Source of the DNA: Anisus vortex
Lineage: Eukaryota > Mollusca > Gastropoda > Planorbidae
Assembly (NCBI GenBank): GCA_949126835.1
Contig: OX421497.1
Location: 23,067,612-23,131,611, forward strand
Length of the DNA stretch: 64,000 nucleotides
Reading direction: 5' to 3'
The position numbers and the translations under genes were made by a program. Under the pieces are notes generated by a model. The model saw only the letters and a list, made by a program, of their open reading frames with translations. It searched no databases and had not been told where the DNA came from. This document shows, in pieces, positions 62,801-64,000 of the stretch; the first letter of the stretch is position 1, and each line of letters opens with the position of its first letter.

Positions 62801-64000
62801 GTACTACCCTTCTTTGTAATAACTGTAAAAATATGAATGTACTACCCTTCTTTGTAATAACTGTACAAATATGAATGTATTACCCTTCTTTGTAATAACT
62901 GTACAAATATGAATGTATTACCCTTCTTTGTAATAACTGTACAAATATGAATGTATTACCCTTCTTTGTAATAACTGTACAAATATGAATGTACTACCCT
63001 TCTTTGTAATAACTGTACAAATATGAATGTATTACCCTTCTTTGTAATAACTGTACAAATATGAATGTATTACCCTTCTTTGTAATAACTGTACAAATAT
63101 GAATGTACTACCCTTCTTTGTAATAACTGTAAAAATATGAATGTACTACCCTTCTTTGTAATAACTGTACAAATATGAATGTATTACCCTTCTTTGTAAT
63201 AACTGTAAAAATATGAATGTACTACCCTTCTTTGTAATAACTGTACAAATATGAATGTATTACCCTTCTTTGTAATAACTGTACAAATATGAATGTATTA
63301 CCCTTCTTTGTAAAGCTAAAGAAGCATCTTCTGGGTTCATGTGCACTAAGCTTAGCTGAGGGTAAAAGTTTCTACGGAAAAAGTAAAAATCTCTGACATA
63401 GGCGTTGTTGCTGTGGATCTGGTCTGGAATAAAGATTTAAACAATGAGCTAAAAAAAAACATTCATCCACAGGTTTTATATCTAAAGAAATAAATTTGTT
63501 CTAATTAGCTTTCAAATGCAGTCTTTTATAGAGTTGTTTAAATTGAATTTGTCTTTATAAATCACCACACATAAATATTATTTCCATGCAGTATCCAATT
63601 ATGAAATGTATGACCCACCACAGAGCTTAGTTACTATAAAGTAGCCTTTGGTATTTAACAGTTTTTCTTACATTGTTATGTGAAGCGATTAAACAAAACA
63701 TTTCAGGATCACTATTTCAGTGCTTTTATTTTCATTACCCAATCATAAAAAATAACTCAATGACAAATATGACAATAATATTTACGTGTTTTTGTGTCCA
63801 CCAAAAAATGGCAATGATGCTGGTCTTCTGGAATATTAAAAAACTCCAAACTTTCTTGCAAGATTTGGTAAAACTGTGTGTCCTGAAATGTATTGACAAA
63901 AACTGTCGGTTAAAATCATGCAGACTAAGGCAGAATACACAATAAATACTAACAAAATAAATCTTTGTCACCTCATGAATAGGTAACTGTGAAGGTATAC
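44870..64000 (-). CDS. UNC80: Protein unc-80 homolog, C-terminal part (29 exons; 5' end outside window)
   Basis: UNC80 is a very large scaffold that links UNC79 and the NALCN sodium-leak channel in neurons. Exons in transcript order: 63972-64000 (partial), 63786-63882, 63302-63423, 62297-62374, 62085-62192, 61567-61611, 60346-60530, 59503-59701, 59282-59389, 59053-59163, 58371-58528, 57684-57800, 56776-56986, 56495-56574, 56259-56383, 55896-55948, 55750-55787, 55567-55622, 54212-54397, 53637-53760, 53121-53333, 52771-52866, 52050-52138, 51256-51424, 49665-49811, 48944-49123, 48702-48848, 48085-48392, 44870-46882. About 1,860 codons; human UNC80 is about 3,250 aa. UNC80-like blocks: NNAYVRDFYFFRRNFYPQLS, VCFLHEELTKLPSFPRKALE, FVCKQFFILHRKPFILQMFG, DFCYENDPDTFNMMDVINMC, MSLPQRFLEVTGVTGTKPMQ, GRRKTYGHEPDDLELREDF. 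Phases agree at every junction except inside 56259-56383, where one extra base breaks the frame. The last exon (670 codons) is Ser-rich with repeated S-P-x-R/H-K motifs. Four splice-site-spanning tandem arrays occur in this gene. The family call rests on remembered homology. Confidence 0.85.
46883..47592 (-). repeat. Higher-order tandem array duplicating the acceptor of the last UNC80 exon
   Basis: On the minus strand the real acceptor is tttgtttacag|TCTGCTCATG at 46882/46883. The array begins there. It is built of a 13-bp unit (TTATTACAGTCTG, copying cag|TCTG) in runs of about 5-8, separated by a longer spacer containing ctcttatttatttgtttaca. About six blocks are present. An open frame through the array is an artefact of the repeat. 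Confidence 0.95.
49205..49425 (+). repeat. tRNA-derived SINE (family C)
   Basis: A tRNA-like head has ggtggctggttagcaaagtc (A-box region) and aggggttcgaacttc (B-box). An unrelated GC-rich body follows, and the tail is (aag)n near 49408. Single copy in this window, in a UNC80 intron, antisense to the gene. Confidence 0.7.
50345..51255 (-). repeat. Tandem donor-site array after UNC80 exon 51256-51424 (65-bp and 29-bp units)
   Basis: On the minus strand the exon ends AACAGCTCTGGGG|gtaagtaggcc. Five 65-bp copies follow, at about 65-bp steps (plus-strand gagctgttgg at 50936, 51001, 51066, 51131 and 51196; the real exon's is at 51261). Each contains the last 42-45 nt of the exon plus the intron start. 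Then come about 20 copies of a 29-bp unit (tacaattgtccaacagctct followed by gggggtaag). Every unit carries a strong GGGG|gtaagt donor. Plus-strand open frames here are artefacts. Confidence 0.95.
51425..51962 (-). repeat. Tandem acceptor-site array before UNC80 exon 51256-51424, 68 bp x 8
   Basis: On the minus strand the real acceptor is ttgttctgtttag|ATCATG at 51424/51425. The same attgttctgtttagATCATG recurs at about 68-bp steps (plus-strand catgatctaaacag at 51418, 51487, 51555, 51623, 51691, 51759, 51827 and 51895). Copies differ by single bases such as acacaa versus acaaca. Each copy keeps the first six exon bases. Confidence 0.95.
52245..52458 (-). repeat. SINE family A copy in UNC80 intron
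   Basis: The copy contains accatgttggtccatggggc, aagtgaagcagcatgcacat, cacaatgcccagccac and a decayed tRNA-like head ending cacgctgccatgctgtccc. Same strand as UNC80. Confidence 0.8.
54473..54733 (-). repeat. SINE family A, best-preserved copy
   Basis: On the minus strand the head reads tggtggctgagcggcagcgc (A-box) and, about 35 bp on, gggtttgaatcctggtg (B-box). The common body follows and the 3' end is gatactttactactg. It lies in a UNC80 intron in sense orientation. A pol III-type tRNA-derived SINE is clear from the two boxes. Confidence 0.88.
55020..55423. mobile_element. Small non-autonomous hAT-type element with perfect 8-bp target duplication
   Basis: The element (55028-55415, 388 bp) starts CAAGGGGAGGTAACC and ends GGGTTCCCCTG, forming short CA(A/G)GGG inverted ends. 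It is flanked on both sides by ctctagag (55020-55027 and 55416-55423). An 8-bp duplication with CAGGGG-type ends is the hAT signature. The right part has the palindromic ccacatctggctcgcgagcc. An internal duplication (accacatatttggaaaagta) is present at about 55070-55145. No transposase. Confidence 0.8.
57020..57676 (-). mobile_element. 5'-truncated LINE (L2/CR1-like) in UNC80 intron, sense orientation
   Basis: An open frame at 57222-57674 gives YIQLDRLQKVQNTAARIV, LKELHWLPVTKRIDHKIMAL, YLKELIPKHVPLRMLRSS and FKKNLKTFLF, the C-terminal end of an L2/CR1-type reverse transcriptase. The 3' end reads aattattattattattatta, a microsatellite tail like that of the LINE at 7010-7775. The 5' breakpoint lies about 10-30 bp from the splice donor of exon 57684-57800. 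Confidence 0.85.
58014..58170. repeat. Tandem repeat, 38 bp x 4, in UNC80 intron
   Basis: The unit is atgttaaaagtgtagtcact followed by caataattatattctttt, four near-identical copies. It is not at an exon boundary. Confidence 0.95.
62465..63301 (-). repeat. Tandem donor-site array after UNC80 exon 63302-63423, 38 bp x about 22
   Basis: On the minus strand the exon ends TTTACAAAGAAGG|gtaatac. The unit ACAAAGAAGGgtaatacatt then catatttgtacagttatt (38 bp) repeats 21 more times, at exact 38-bp steps (plus-strand cccttcttt from 62503 to 63301). Variants are gtacaaat/gtaaaaat and gtatta/gtacta. Every unit has a donor (AAGAAGG|gtaata or gtagta) and an acceptor-like ttgtacag or tttttacag 15 nt before it. 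Confidence 0.97.

Noticed and set aside
62465..63301. CRISPR-like array
   Set aside because: The units are contiguous without unique spacers and lie in an animal intron; this is simple tandem duplication.

Overview
This is animal nuclear DNA: AT-rich, with short exons separated by long introns that use GT...AG (and a few GC...AG) splice sites, and no bacterial-type operons. The gene set (NUP37, PPIL6, RMI1, CHMP1, UNC80), the L2/CR1-type LINE fragments and the tRNA-derived SINEs fit a lophotrochozoan, most likely a mollusc such as a gastropod. That placement is inference. I assembled gene models by hand from splice sites, reading-frame continuity and remembered protein families; no database search was possible.

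Layout. 1-1687 (+): 3' end of an unrecognised basic, nuclear-looking protein gene, with a decayed copy of part of its exon at about 2540-2745. 2790-8401 (-): complete NUP37 (7 exons, about 324 aa) with a 5'-truncated LINE in intron 1. 8885-12596 (+): complete PPIL6 (7 exons, about 296 aa), head to head with NUP37 across 483 bp. 14874-16349 (-): two-exon BED zinc-finger protein with a BESS-like C-terminus. 16350-21160: AT-rich intergenic DNA with repeats and a LINE 3' end. 21161-30036 (+): RMI1 (11 exons, about 618 aa), with two GC-AG introns and one exon end lacking a usable donor. 30037-32368: intergenic with repeats. About 32369-39225 (+): CHMP1, an ESCRT-III subunit (about 198 aa). 39226-44869: intergenic/3' UTR. 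44870-64000 (-): the C-terminal part (about 1,860 codons, 29 exons) of UNC80, the large NALCN-channel partner; its 5' part lies beyond the right edge.

The most unusual signal is in UNC80. Four large tandem arrays each begin exactly at an exon-intron junction and multiply the splice site itself: a donor array of about 22 x 38 bp, a donor array of 65-bp plus about 20 x 29-bp units, an acceptor array of 8 x 68 bp, and a higher-order acceptor array built on a 13-bp unit. One exon (51256-51424) is flanked on both sides by arrays of its own boundaries. Some units contain phase-neutral exon-like segments (15 nt and 42 nt) between a possible acceptor and a strong donor.

The genes do not form one pathway. 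They serve the nuclear pore (NUP37), BLM-TOP3-RMI dissolvasome (RMI1), ESCRT-III membrane remodelling (CHMP1), a cyclophilin-like protein (PPIL6) and neuronal sodium-leak excitability (UNC80). Mobile-element content includes at least eight copies of one tRNA-derived SINE family, two copies of a second SINE sharing its 3' tail with a LINE, one copy of a third SINE, three LINE 3' fragments, Helitron-like ends and a small hAT-type element with a perfect 8-bp target duplication.
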